Of a stretch of DNA of 64,000 bases, positions 15,962 through 24,573 are shown in pieces. The translations under genes and the position numbers were made by a program. Source of the DNA: Trichodesmium sp002260545 (GTDB lineage Bacteria; Cyanobacteriota; Cyanobacteriia; Cyanobacteriales; Microcoleaceae); the NCBI RefSeq assembly GCF_050016015.1, contig NZ_JBNHEQ010000167.1, positions 21,006 to 85,005 of the forward strand. Reading direction: 5' to 3'. Positions within the stretch are counted from its first letter, which is position 1; each line of letters starts with the position of its first letter. The notes below the pieces were generated by a model. The model was not told the DNA's origin. It saw only the letters and a program-made list of their open reading frames with translations, and did no database searches.

Positions 15962-16783
15962 ATGGACAAGAAAAATATTATAGGATTACTGGTAGGAAAA
16001 TTTTCTATTCTTAGATTAATTCGCTCTACAGTAATTATTTATATCCTTATTGGTTTGTATGCTCTCTTTTTCTCAGATCGGTTAATTTTTTTACCTCGTC
16101 CATCTAGCTATCAGGAAAACCAGGATTTTGTCAAGCTTGAGTCTGGCGATGGAGTCCAAATTACAGGAATTTATTTACCATTACCCAAGGCAAAATATAC
16201 TATTCTCTACAGTCATGGTAATGCTGAAAACCTGGGGCGAATTTTACCCCGGTTACGAGATTTGCGAGATATTGGATTTAATATATTTTCCTATGACTAT
16301 CAGGGTTATGGTACAAGTCAAGGAAAACCTTCAGTTGAGGGCGCTTATGAAGATATTAATGCTGCTTATGAATATTTGACCCAAAAATTAGGGATACCTG
16401 CAAATCAAATTATTGTTTATGGACGTTCAGTCGGTGGGGGGCCTTCTGTAGATTTGGCATCCCGTAAACCTGTAGCTGGTTTGGTCATAGAAAGTTCATT
16501 TACAACTGCCTTTCGGGTAGTGACGCGTATCCCTATTTATCCCTTTGACAAATTTCCCAGTATTGACAAGATTAAAAATGTTAATTGTCTGGTGTTGGTA
16601 ATGCACGGAAATGTTGACCGAGTAATTCCTTTTTCTCATGGGCAAAAACTTTTTGCTACAGCTAATCAACCTAAGCTTTCTTTATGGGTTAATGGTGCTG
16701 GTCATAATAATTTATTAGAAGTGGCGGGTGAGGAATATGTCAAGGTTATGGGTGAGTTTGTTAAGTTGATAGAACAAAACTAA
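15962..16783 (+). CDS. Membrane-anchored alpha/beta hydrolase
   Basis: The protein is 273 residues. A membrane helix at about 18-38 (STVIIYILIGLYALFF) anchors it. The hydrolase core has YSHGNAEN (oxyanion region), SYDYQGYGTSQG, the nucleophile elbow GRSVGGG (Ser in the G-x-S-x-G position), an acid near MHGNVDRVIPF and the catalytic His in GAGHNN. It resembles the bacterial BEM46/ABHD13-like group (PF12146-type hydrolases). Substrate is unknown. It is followed directly by a GAAACCGGGTTT hairpin, a likely terminator. Confidence 0.88.
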   Translation: MDKKNIIGLLVGKFSILRLIRSTVIIYILIGLYALFFSDRLIFLPRPSSYQENQDFVKLESGDGVQITGIYLPLPKAKYTILYSHGNAENLGRILPRLRDLRDIGFNIFSYDYQGYGTSQGKPSVEGAYEDINAAYEYLTQKLGIPANQIIVYGRSVGGGPSVDLASRKPVAGLVIESSFTTAFRVVTRIPIYPFDKFPSIDKIKNVNCLVLVMHGNVDRVIPFSHGQKLFATANQPKLSLWVNGAGHNNLLEVAGEEYVKVMGEFVKLIEQN

Positions 16784-16789
16784 AGTGTA

Positions 16790-16852
16790 GAAACCGGGTT
16801 TGTATTTAGATACTTTACCATACTGAAATTTTTTTCTAACAAACCCGGTTTC
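16790..16852 (+). terminator. GAAACCGGGTTT inverted-repeat hairpin, copy 2
   Basis: GAAACCGGGTTTG (16790-16802) pairs with CAAACCCGGTTTC (16840-16852). It sits 6 bp after the hydrolase stop codon, so it probably shapes that mRNA's 3' end. It is also a dispersed repeat. Confidence 0.55.
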
Positions 16853-16968
16853 TGGCAGAAGTCAATTAGTCAAGAGAATCCAATATTTTTGGAAAAAGTC
16901 GAATTTAAGGTAATCTCTGTTCCCTACTTTTAGCCTGAAAACTTTCTCTAATTATCAATTATCCATTA

Positions 16969-17766
16969 TCAATTATCCATTGCTAATTCTGCTTTTGCCT
17001 TTTGCCACATTTGTTCAAACTCTGCCAAACTATATTCCGAAATAGGTCGCTCACACATTTCTTCTAGCAAAGCAAATCGTTTCAAAAACCGATGATTTGT
17101 TCCTTGTAATGCTTGCTCTGGGTTTAAATTGTACCACCTTGCCAACTGCACCAAAACAAACAAAATATCTCCCATTTCTGCTTGTTGATGTTCCTTATCT
17201 TCTGACTTTAAAGCTTCTTCAAATTCTCCTACTTCTTCGTGAAACTTCTCCCAAACTCCATCAACATTTTCCCATTCAAAACCAACAGCAGCAGCTTTTT
17301 TAGAAATCTTCATTGCTGCCAAAAGTGGAGGTAACTGCCGAGCATATCTGCCTAATTTTTTACTAAGTAAATCATTAGTTTCCCCATTTTCTGCTGCCTT
17401 AATTTCTTCCCAATTTTGTTTAACTTCTTCAGTGCTATTTACTTTCACATCTCCAAATACATGGGGATGCCTTCTAATCATTTTTTTGCTAATATTTTCA
17501 GCAACTTCAGCTAAAGTAAAATCATTGGTTTCACTAGCTATTTGTGCTTGCAAAACTACCTGTAATAATAAATCTCCTAACTCATCAACAATTGCTTCTT
17601 TATTCCCACCTTTTATGGCATCTACAACTTCATAAGCTTCTTCAACAATATAAGGAGTTAAAGTTTCTGGAGTTTGAGCTAAATCCCACGGACATCCCCC
17701 CTCTGGAGAACGTAATTTAGCTACTATTTCTATTAGTTCTTGTAATGCAGATAATGTCGAATTCAT
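16969..17766 (-). CDS. mazG: Nucleoside triphosphate pyrophosphohydrolase MazG
   Basis: The 265-residue protein has two MazG modules. The first has GGCPWD, VEEAYEVVDAI and DELGDLLLQVV; the second has FHEEVGEFEEAL and EMGDILFVLVQ. It hydrolyses non-canonical or excess NTPs to NMP and pyrophosphate. Length fits the E. coli type (about 263). The C-terminus reads AMDN-stop, encoded by ATGGATAAT, a unit of the TTATCCAT heptamer array that starts here, so the array has supplied or replaced the native end. Confidence 0.95.
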   Translation of the reverse strand: MNSTLSALQELIEIVAKLRSPEGGCPWDLAQTPETLTPYIVEEAYEVVDAIKGGNKEAIVDELGDLLLQVVLQAQIASETNDFTLAEVAENISKKMIRRHPHVFGDVKVNSTEEVKQNWEEIKAAENGETNDLLSKKLGRYARQLPPLLAAMKISKKAAAVGFEWENVDGVWEKFHEEVGEFEEALKSEDKEHQQAEMGDILFVLVQLARWYNLNPEQALQGTNHRFLKRFALLEEMCERPISEYSLAEFEQMWQKAKAELAMDN

Positions 17767-18088
17767 GTTAAATAAATAAGTTTTTTAATATTGATATAGT
17801 ATGATATTGAAATCAACTCTCTATTTTACATATTTCTGACTTCTGACTTATAAATTATGACTTATGACTTAGAGGACAGATGCTCAATCTGCTGTTTTCT
17901 TTGTATAAAATAAACAAATAAGCTTACAGATAAAATTAAGTAATTTTTATATTTTCTGATGCTCCTCTTGGGGTTATGCTAAAAAGGTGAAAGCTAATCA
18001 TAATATATTCCTAGGATTAAGGCAAATTATCTGGAATATTTTTTAAATATGTATCTCTTGATACTAAAATACTAGGAACTTCCTTAAT
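17767..18088. other. Intergenic region between divergent mazG and histidine kinase
   Basis: It is AT-rich with short GACTTATGACTT-type repeats near 17833-17870. I see no gene or clear promoter. It must hold the promoters of both divergent genes. Confidence 0.4.
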
Positions 18089-19423
18089 ATGTTTGCTTTG
18101 TATGAGTCAAATTCAGATTCATTTACAGTGCCTAATTTAGAGGTTAAAAGTCAAATTCTATCTTTAGAATCAACTATACAGGAATTACCACTGCAAGACT
18201 TTCTGATTGAATCTAGCTACTTTGGTAAAGATGTTGCACCTGTGTTTGAGGCGAATCCCTTACTATCAGGTGTAATTTTGCTCGATCAGCAAGGTAAGTT
18301 TGTCGGTATGATTTCCCGACGATTATTTTTTGAAAGAATGGGAAGTCGTTATGGTATGGAGATGTTTTATAAGCGACCTATAGAAGCTTTGTATCGCTTC
18401 TCTCAAATAGATATTTCTATTCTTCCTGGTAATACATTGATAGTAGAGGCGGCGCAAAAATCTTTACACAGACGGCCTGAATTACTTTACGATCCAATTG
18501 TTGTAGAAGTAGAAACTAATGTTTATAAACTTTTAGATGTACATCAATTATTAGTAGCTCAGTCAAAAATTCACGAACTTACAAGTAGTCTACTGCAAAA
18601 ACAAACTCAGGCAAAAGCTATTCAAACAGAGAAAATGGCTAGCTTGGGCAGAATGGTGGCTGAGGTTGCCCATGAAATTAGAAATCCTGTTAACTGTATT
18701 TGGAACAATTTAATATTTCTCTGTTCTTATCTAGAAGAAATTAGTAAACTTTTATCTACTTATGACGAAATATCAGAGCCATCCCCAATTATAAGTCAAA
18801 TTAAGGAACAAATAGAATATGATTCCTTACAAGAAGAATTAGCTGAGACAACTCAAGGTATTAGATTTGGCTCAGAACAATTACTGAAGATTGTAAATAG
18901 TCTTCGTAACTTTTCCCACATGGATGAATCTCAAAAGAAACCAGCAGATATTCATGAATGTATAGATAGTAGCTTACTAATTTTAAATAATCGTCTTAAA
19001 TACGGTATTAAAGTTATTAAAAATTATTGTACTAACTTGCCATTGGTTAGTTGCTATTCTGGTCAACTTAGCCAGGTATTTATGAATTTAATTAGTAATA
19101 GCATTGATGCACTAAATGAAAAATCAGCAGAAATAGAGATTTCAAATTGGCAACCTGAAATTAAGATTACTACGGAAATTATAGTAGGTAAAGGGTATGA
19201 TTGGGTGAGTATTAGGATGGCTGATAATGGTTTGGGTATCCCTTTAGAGATACAAGATAAAATTTTTGAGAACTTTTTTACAACTAAACCTGTGGGTAAA
19301 GGAACAGGTATGGGTTTGGCTATTAGTCACCAAATTATTAATGAAAAACATGGTGGAAAACTTCAACTAAAATCTTTACCAGGTAAGGGGACTGAATTTG
19401 AAATTATTTTACCAATATTTTAA
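18089..19423 (+). CDS. Sensor histidine kinase with N-terminal CBS-like sensor
   Basis: The protein is 444 residues, soluble, with no membrane helix. Residues about 25-160 resemble a CBS-pair region (ANPLLSGVILLDQQGKFVGMISRR), as found in a set of cyanobacterial kinases. A short coiled coil leads to the HisKA H-box (AEVAHEIRNPVN, phospho-His), then HATPase motifs: N box LISNSIDAL, G1 DNGLGIPLEIQDKIF, F/G2 FFTTKPVGKGTGMGLAIS. It should autophosphorylate and signal to an unlinked response regulator; none is nearby. The stimulus is unknown. Confidence 0.92.
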   Translation: MFALYESNSDSFTVPNLEVKSQILSLESTIQELPLQDFLIESSYFGKDVAPVFEANPLLSGVILLDQQGKFVGMISRRLFFERMGSRYGMEMFYKRPIEALYRFSQIDISILPGNTLIVEAAQKSLHRRPELLYDPIVVEVETNVYKLLDVHQLLVAQSKIHELTSSLLQKQTQAKAIQTEKMASLGRMVAEVAHEIRNPVNCIWNNLIFLCSYLEEISKLLSTYDEISEPSPIISQIKEQIEYDSLQEELAETTQGIRFGSEQLLKIVNSLRNFSHMDESQKKPADIHECIDSSLLILNNRLKYGIKVIKNYCTNLPLVSCYSGQLSQVFMNLISNSIDALNEKSAEIEISNWQPEIKITTEIIVGKGYDWVSIRMADNGLGIPLEIQDKIFENFFTTKPVGKGTGMGLAISHQIINEKHGGKLQLKSLPGKGTEFEIILPIF

Positions 19424-19816
19424 TTAATTGAATATACGATATTTATTCTAAGCTTAAAACTATAAAAAAATAATCTTAAGTAAAGTATACTACAAATTAT
19501 AAAATTTTTAGGCTAGTATATAGCAATCCTAAAAAGGTCGCGGGTAATCAAAAAGTAGATAAAAACCTTGAAACTCCAGCCTGTTCCCAGTTAAGTGTTC
19601 CCTGTTCCCTAAAAGCGGTAAGGTTTTTATACACATAGGACTTACGCACGCGAAACCCGGTTTCTAGGATAAATCGTTGTTTTGAGCAATAGAAGTCTAG
19701 GAGAAACCGGGTTTCTGGGTTCTCATGGCTTTAGTCCTGACACAAATCAAATAAGACTGCTATATAATACTAGATACTTTAAACTTAACTTCTTAATCAT
19801 AATATACTTTATTACT
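19424..19816. other. Intergenic region with repeat hairpin
   Basis: No gene is seen. It holds AT-rich sequence, a TCCCTGTTCCC snippet and the GAAACCCGGTTTC hairpin (19652-19716). An in-frame extension of the next gene back to 19682 runs through this repeat and is not credible coding sequence. Confidence 0.5.
19652..19716. repeat. GAAACCGGGTTT inverted-repeat hairpin, copy 3
   Basis: CGAAACCCGGTTTCTAGGA and CTAGGAGAAACCGGGTTTC pair with each other. This copy lies upstream of the TPR gene rather than directly after a stop codon. Confidence 0.8.
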
Positions 19817-20689
19817 GTGCAAAATCGAAATTTATTAGTTTGTTTATTAATTACCCTAGGTCTGTGGGGTAGTAATGTTAAACCTATACTAGGACAGGCA
19901 TTAGTTCCTCATATATTACAACTAGACTCAGCTCAACTAGAACAGACGGGTTTAAGTTTAGCTGAAGAAGCTTTACAATTAGCAAGATTTCAACAGTTTG
20001 ATTTGGCTTTATCTAGAGCCGAACTGGCGACTGAATTAGCCCCAAATAATCAACGAACTTGGGCATTATTAGGCAGTCTTTACATTCAAGCTGAAGAATT
20101 AGAAGAAGGTATTGCTGCCTTGCAACAAGCTCAAGAACTAAACCCAAGAAATGCAGAAATTCGATTTGTTCTTGGTAGAGCTTATTTTCAAACATCTGAT
20201 TATAAAAATGCTATCGAACAATTAAGAAAAGGTTTGAAATTTAAACCTGAGAACCCCGGAGCTTTATTTGATTTGGGTAATGCTTATTACAAACATGGTA
20301 AATTTAAAAGAGCGATCGCACAATATGAACAAGCTTATGACCTAGAAGAAAATTTATGGCCTGCAATTAATAACATTGGTTTAGTTCAATATGAGATGGG
20401 AAAAGTAGATGATGCGATCGCACAATGGCGTGAAGCTGTCTCTATTGATAGTAAAGCAGCAGAACCACTTCTAGCGCTAGCAGTAGCTCTCTACACTCAA
20501 GGTGATAAAGAACAAAGTCTAGCGATGGGAGAAGAAGCGCTACGATTAGATAGCAAATATGCAGACCTTGACTATCTCGAAAAACATCTGTGGGGAAAAC
20601 GGCTAATTGAAGATGCGAAAAGATTTCTGGCAACTCCCCGTATTCAAGAAACTCTGGCTCAAATAGAAGATTTACCACAGTCTCCCTAG
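19817..20689 (+). CDS. Exported tetratricopeptide repeat protein
   Basis: The protein is 290 residues from GTG 19817, chosen because it gives a signal peptide (about residues 6-25, LLVCLLITLGLWGS, cleavage near LGQA). Six or so TPR units follow, for example AWALLGSLYIQAEELEEGIAALQQAQELNPRNAE and the unit with GALFDLGNAYYKHGKFKRAI. It is probably a periplasmic or thylakoid-lumen scaffold. It ends near DLPQSP. There is no operon partner. Confidence 0.85.
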   Translation: MQNRNLLVCLLITLGLWGSNVKPILGQALVPHILQLDSAQLEQTGLSLAEEALQLARFQQFDLALSRAELATELAPNNQRTWALLGSLYIQAEELEEGIAALQQAQELNPRNAEIRFVLGRAYFQTSDYKNAIEQLRKGLKFKPENPGALFDLGNAYYKHGKFKRAIAQYEQAYDLEENLWPAINNIGLVQYEMGKVDDAIAQWREAVSIDSKAAEPLLALAVALYTQGDKEQSLAMGEEALRLDSKYADLDYLEKHLWGKRLIEDAKRFLATPRIQETLAQIEDLPQSP

Positions 20690-21015
20690 GTTTCTCCTTG
20701 ATGTTAGGTAGTGAGTTAATCTTCTGACTCAAGTTTTCTGAACTTAAAATCTAGTTCAATAATTGATAATTGATAATGGATAATTGATAATTACCTCTCC
20801 CTAAAAGGAAGAGGATTGAATAAAAGGAAAATAAATTCATTGTTTCTCCTTGATCATGAGAGGCTTTAAACCTTAATTATTAGGTAAAAATTGATTATAT
20901 CTATTATTTTAGAGACTGATTTAATCTAAAGTTTTTTTTTAGCATTATTTTAGTAAAACCTCGTCTTTAAGGGCGGGGTTTTAAATAGAATCAATTAGAG
21001 GAAATATAAGCGATT
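20690..21015. other. Intergenic region upstream of the nucleoside transporter
   Basis: It has TTGATAA/TGGATAA heptamers at about 20758-20795, then AT-rich sequence and a stem-loop at 20955-20982. I see no gene. Confidence 0.45.
20955..20982 (+). terminator. Stem-loop with T-rich end
   Basis: AAAACCTCG (20955-20963) pairs with CGGGGTTTT (20974-20982) with one G-U, followed by AAAT. It lies 265 bp after the TPR gene and 33 bp before the NupC start. It could terminate upstream transcription or act in the nupC leader. Confidence 0.4.
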
Positions 21016-22245
21016 GTGGAAAGATTAATATCAGCACTAGGATTAATAGTTTTTGTGGGTTTAGCGACTCTTTTATCTGCTAAAAGAGAGAAAATTCAGT
21101 GGCAACCTGTTTTCTGGGGAATAGGTTTACAACTATTATTTGCACTGCTAATTTTAAAAACTAAAACAGGTTTAGTAGTGTTTAAATTTCTTGCAGATGT
21201 AGTTAGTCAGTTACTCAAATTTTCTGATGCAGGGGCAAAATTTGTCTTTGGAGAAAGCTATCTCGACCACTTTTTTGCTTTCCAGATACTCCCAACAATT
21301 ATCTTTTTCTCTTCATTAATTACTATCTTGTATCACTATGGAATTTTGCAACAAGTAGTCAAAGCATTTGCATGGATAATGCTGAAAACCATGAAAACTT
21401 CCGGCGCAGAATCTCTTTCTTGTTCCGCTAATATTTTTGTGGGTTCAACAGAAGCACCGTTGATGATTAAACCTTATGTGGAAACTATGACTAATTCAGA
21501 ATTACACGCGGTGATGACGGGTGGTTTTGCTACAGTTGCTGGAGGAGTATTAGCAGCTTATATTTCTTTTGGAGTACCCGCCGAACATTTGATTGCAGCA
21601 TCGGTAATGTCAGCACCCGCAGCATTGGCAATATCAAAAATATTGTTGCCAGAAACAGAAGAGTCTCCAACTGCGGGAACGGTGAAGGTAGAGGTTAAGC
21701 AGACTTATGCTAATGTTATTGATGCAGCAGCAATAGGTGCTAAAGATGGAGTAAAATTAGCAGTCAATGTGGGAGCAATGTTGATTGCTTTTATCGGGTT
21801 GATAGCAATGGTAAATGCACTATTGGGATGGATAGGTGCTGGTGTGGGTTTGCCTCAGTTATCCTTGGAGTGGATTTTTTCGTTATTATTTGCTCCTGTT
21901 GCTTGGTTGATGGGAGTACCTTGGGCTGACTGTGCTGAAGTGGGGGTTTTGCTAGGAAAGAAAACAATTTTGAATGAATTTATTGCTTATTTAGATTTAA
22001 AGACACTGATTGAAAATGCTCAAAAAGGTGAAACAGTAAATGTTATTTCCGAGCGATCACAAATTATTGCTACTTATGCTTTATGTGGATTTTCTAATAT
22101 TGGTTCCATTGCTGTACAGATAGGTGGAATTAGTGCTATTGCACCATCACGACAGCACGATCTAGCAAAATTGGGAGTTAGGGCAATGATTGGTGGAGCT
22201 ATTGCTTGTTTTATGACTGCTTGTATTGCGGGTATTTTGTTGTAG
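21016..22245 (+). CDS. Concentrative nucleoside transporter (NupC/CNT family)
   Basis: The protein is 409 residues with a GTG start after AGAGGAAATATAAGC. It is highly hydrophobic with the CNT order: an N-terminal helix bundle (LISALGLIVFVGLATLLS), gate domain with ILPTIIFFSSLITILYHYG, helix-hairpin motifs GSTEAPLMIKPYV and ALCGFSNIGSIAVQIGG, which line the nucleoside/Na+ or H+ site. It imports nucleosides by cation symport across the inner membrane. Length is typical (about 400). Confidence 0.93.
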   Translation: MERLISALGLIVFVGLATLLSAKREKIQWQPVFWGIGLQLLFALLILKTKTGLVVFKFLADVVSQLLKFSDAGAKFVFGESYLDHFFAFQILPTIIFFSSLITILYHYGILQQVVKAFAWIMLKTMKTSGAESLSCSANIFVGSTEAPLMIKPYVETMTNSELHAVMTGGFATVAGGVLAAYISFGVPAEHLIAASVMSAPAALAISKILLPETEESPTAGTVKVEVKQTYANVIDAAAIGAKDGVKLAVNVGAMLIAFIGLIAMVNALLGWIGAGVGLPQLSLEWIFSLLFAPVAWLMGVPWADCAEVGVLLGKKTILNEFIAYLDLKTLIENAQKGETVNVISERSQIIATYALCGFSNIGSIAVQIGGISAIAPSRQHDLAKLGVRAMIGGAIACFMTACIAGILL

Positions 22246-22261
22246 TTGACTGTTGCAGCTA

Positions 22262-22352
22262 ATTTAGTACGTTAGAATTGTCATTGCGTTAGCGAAGCTT
22301 TGCGATAGCAAACGATAGTGTTTGCGGAGCAGTCCGTCAGGATAGCAATCTT
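22262..22352. repeat. Palindromic G/C-rich repeat cluster
   Basis: The segment includes TGCGTTAGCGAAGC, TTTGCGATAGCAAACGATAG and GCGGAGCAGTCCGTCAGGAT, snippets that recur around 43915-44095 and in the 23-bp insert at 432-454. Confidence 0.55.
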
Positions 22353-22432
22353 ATGACAATTTTCTATCGCAACATTTGAGTTTAAACAGTCCAAATTAGA
22401 TCGCTAGTTGGTGTTAATTATTCTTATGTTTA

Positions 22433-23959
22433 CTACTCCCCTAATCCCTTAATATCTCGTGGATTGATTTTTGATTCTGAAATATCTATTTTTCTGTCAA
22501 TTCTCTTGCTAATTTCTTGTGTTGTACTGATTTTTCTCCTAACCAATAAATAAGTTTTCATTTCCCCTTTACCTTTAACGGATATAACACCACGCTCCTG
22601 AAAAATATACTTATTCTGTAATAAATGATAAGTGCTAGTCGTAACTTGAATTGCACCAGGAATTCCATGAGATTCCATACGACTGGCAGTATTTACTGCA
22701 TCACCCCACAGATCGTAAATGAACTTTTTGGTGCCAATAACTCCAGCAATAACAGGTCCAGAATTAATGCCAATACGGATGCTTAGTTGACAATTATGCT
22801 CTAGATTAAATTCAGCGATCGCTTGCTGCATATCAAGTGCCATTTCTGCTACTGCCTCAACATGATCTGTCCGTGGGATAGGTAAACCACTAGCAACCAT
22901 GTAAGCATCTCCAATAGTTTTAATTTTTTCTAGTCCGTGGCGATCGCTCAAGCGATCGAATTCTGAAAATATTTTATTGAGTAATATGACTAACTCTTCA
23001 GGGGGAATTTTTTCTGAAAGTAGAGTAAAACCGACAATATCAGCAAACAGAATTGTCACTTCTGCAAAGCCATCAGCAATTTGCTGATGTCCTTGCTTTA
23101 ATCTTTCTGCTATTTGTTCTGGTAAAATATTCAGTAGTAGAGATTCTGACTTTTCCTTTTCCTCTGCTAGTTCAGCAGTTCGTTCAACTACACGTCGCTC
23201 TAATTCTGTTGAAGTCCGTCGGAGTTTAGAAATGACCAAAGTTAGTCCGGCAACTCCCAGAACAGATAATCCTGCTAAAGTAAAAAATGTATCTCGCAAT
23301 CCAGCATTAGTCATCTTAATGGTACTATCTAGAGGTTGAGTAATTTCCAAAACACCCCGTACATCCCCAACTTTCCAATCCTTTTTTGGACTATCTGGGT
23401 GATTATTATGACAACTAACGCAACTGGGTTTCATAATGTCTGCTTGAGTGTATCGGAATGAAGGACGCCCCTGAAATTCAACAAACTTATAGAATGGTAA
23501 GTCTGGGTTTTTTTCCAAATGGCGGATAGCTTTGAGTTCAAAATCGTCTCTAGGGCCACCTTCTGCTTGACGCCAAGGAAAAGGATAGTTACTGTAAAGA
23601 CGGACTGACATTCCTGGATTTTTTAACTGGATACGCTCACCTAGTTCAATTAAAAATGTTGCTGGTAGGGGAATTGCTTCTTCTTTCGTTTTGTAGTCGT
23701 GAGTAATACTAAGACCTTCAATTGTCATAGCATGGGCGACTACTTCTGAACTGTATAGTGTACGAGCTTCTTTGATGGTCTCAGCGTAGTCAGTGACATG
23801 TTGAATTGCCTGTGATTTAATCAGCTTAGATGAGAGATGATAAGTATTCGATAGGCTAACTATAATACCTATACAGAACATTAAGCTTAATACTAATACT
23901 GTACGTTTGTAGAGTTGGTGGATGAATAAAGTTGTTACCCTATAAATGAGTTTATCCAT
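22433..23959 (-). CDS. Class III adenylate cyclase with periplasmic heme-binding DUF3365 domain
   Basis: The protein is 508 residues. A first membrane helix (about 20-38) leads to a periplasmic Tll0287-like/DUF3365 domain (about 45-215) that contains a c-type heme motif, C180-V-S-C183-H184. A second helix (about 224-245) and a coiled coil (about 250-275) join it to a class III cyclase domain (about 295-485). The metal aspartates are in FADIVGFT (D307) and GDAYM (D351). K347 and D416 are the adenine-specifying pair, and N423/R427 the transition-state residues. It should make cAMP in response to redox state or a heme ligand such as NO, CO or O2. The stop leads into an intergenic repeat. Confidence 0.92.
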   Translation of the reverse strand: MDKLIYRVTTLFIHQLYKRTVLVLSLMFCIGIIVSLSNTYHLSSKLIKSQAIQHVTDYAETIKEARTLYSSEVVAHAMTIEGLSITHDYKTKEEAIPLPATFLIELGERIQLKNPGMSVRLYSNYPFPWRQAEGGPRDDFELKAIRHLEKNPDLPFYKFVEFQGRPSFRYTQADIMKPSCVSCHNNHPDSPKKDWKVGDVRGVLEITQPLDSTIKMTNAGLRDTFFTLAGLSVLGVAGLTLVISKLRRTSTELERRVVERTAELAEEKEKSESLLLNILPEQIAERLKQGHQQIADGFAEVTILFADIVGFTLLSEKIPPEELVILLNKIFSEFDRLSDRHGLEKIKTIGDAYMVASGLPIPRTDHVEAVAEMALDMQQAIAEFNLEHNCQLSIRIGINSGPVIAGVIGTKKFIYDLWGDAVNTASRMESHGIPGAIQVTTSTYHLLQNKYIFQERGVISVKGKGEMKTYLLVRRKISTTQEISKRIDRKIDISESKINPRDIKGLGE

Positions 23960-24573
23960 AAATGAAATACCCCAGACTCAAAATAATTTTTTGCTTCATC
24001 TTGACCAACACTATTGAAGTATGTAATATTATATCAAATCCGCTACCATCGTTATAGTTATACCCTTTCACGGAAGTCATAAGTCAAAATTCAGAAGTCA
24101 TAAGTTAGATTTGATAGCCTAAAAACTTTGATAATACAACAGTTTCAGGCAATTATTTGACATTTAAAGTTTGAAACTACTTGTGACATTTTTAAAGTGA
24201 ATTGGTATTAGTTATAAGTTAGGAGTCAGGAGGGAAGAGAAGTGGGAAAGATTTGGTAATTATTGCGCTCGGACAATTTTTTTATACCGAATTCAACGGA
24301 TTTGATATTATTTGATTATAGCTTTTTTTCAATGATTTGATTCCATAGTGCTTTTTGTACTCAAAGACAGCGATCGCATCACTTAGGAACTGAGTCAGAA
24401 CCTGTTACACAAATATCCTTAACTAGACTTATAGGTAATCAAATGGAGTATTTTTTTCTATTACCTATTCTCTAAAATCAAAAACTTATATATCTCACTA
24501 ATTTTATCAATAGTATTGATTGACAATTGATTAATATTATGCTACATTACCTATGGTAAATTAAGGTAAAAAT
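23960..24573. other. Intergenic region with two overlapping repeat families
   Basis: It contains a variant CCGG-TIR element (24024-24311) and, inside it, a 150-bp segment (about 24056-24205) repeated inverted at about 53040-53190. I see no gene. The last 200 bp, AT-rich with a HIP1 site near 24371, must hold the promoter of the ABC gene. Confidence 0.5.
24024..24311. repeat. Variant TIR element (TAATATTATATCAAATCCGC), copy 3
   Basis: The left end AATATTATATCAAATCCGCT and right end ATTCAACGGATTTGATATTA are complementary over most bases and are the ATCAAATCC variant of the ATCATGTCC termini seen at 11359 and 39204. Confidence 0.65.

Noticed and set aside
19682..19816. N-terminal extension of the TPR protein
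   Set aside because: It is encoded by a dispersed hairpin repeat and would bury the signal peptide.
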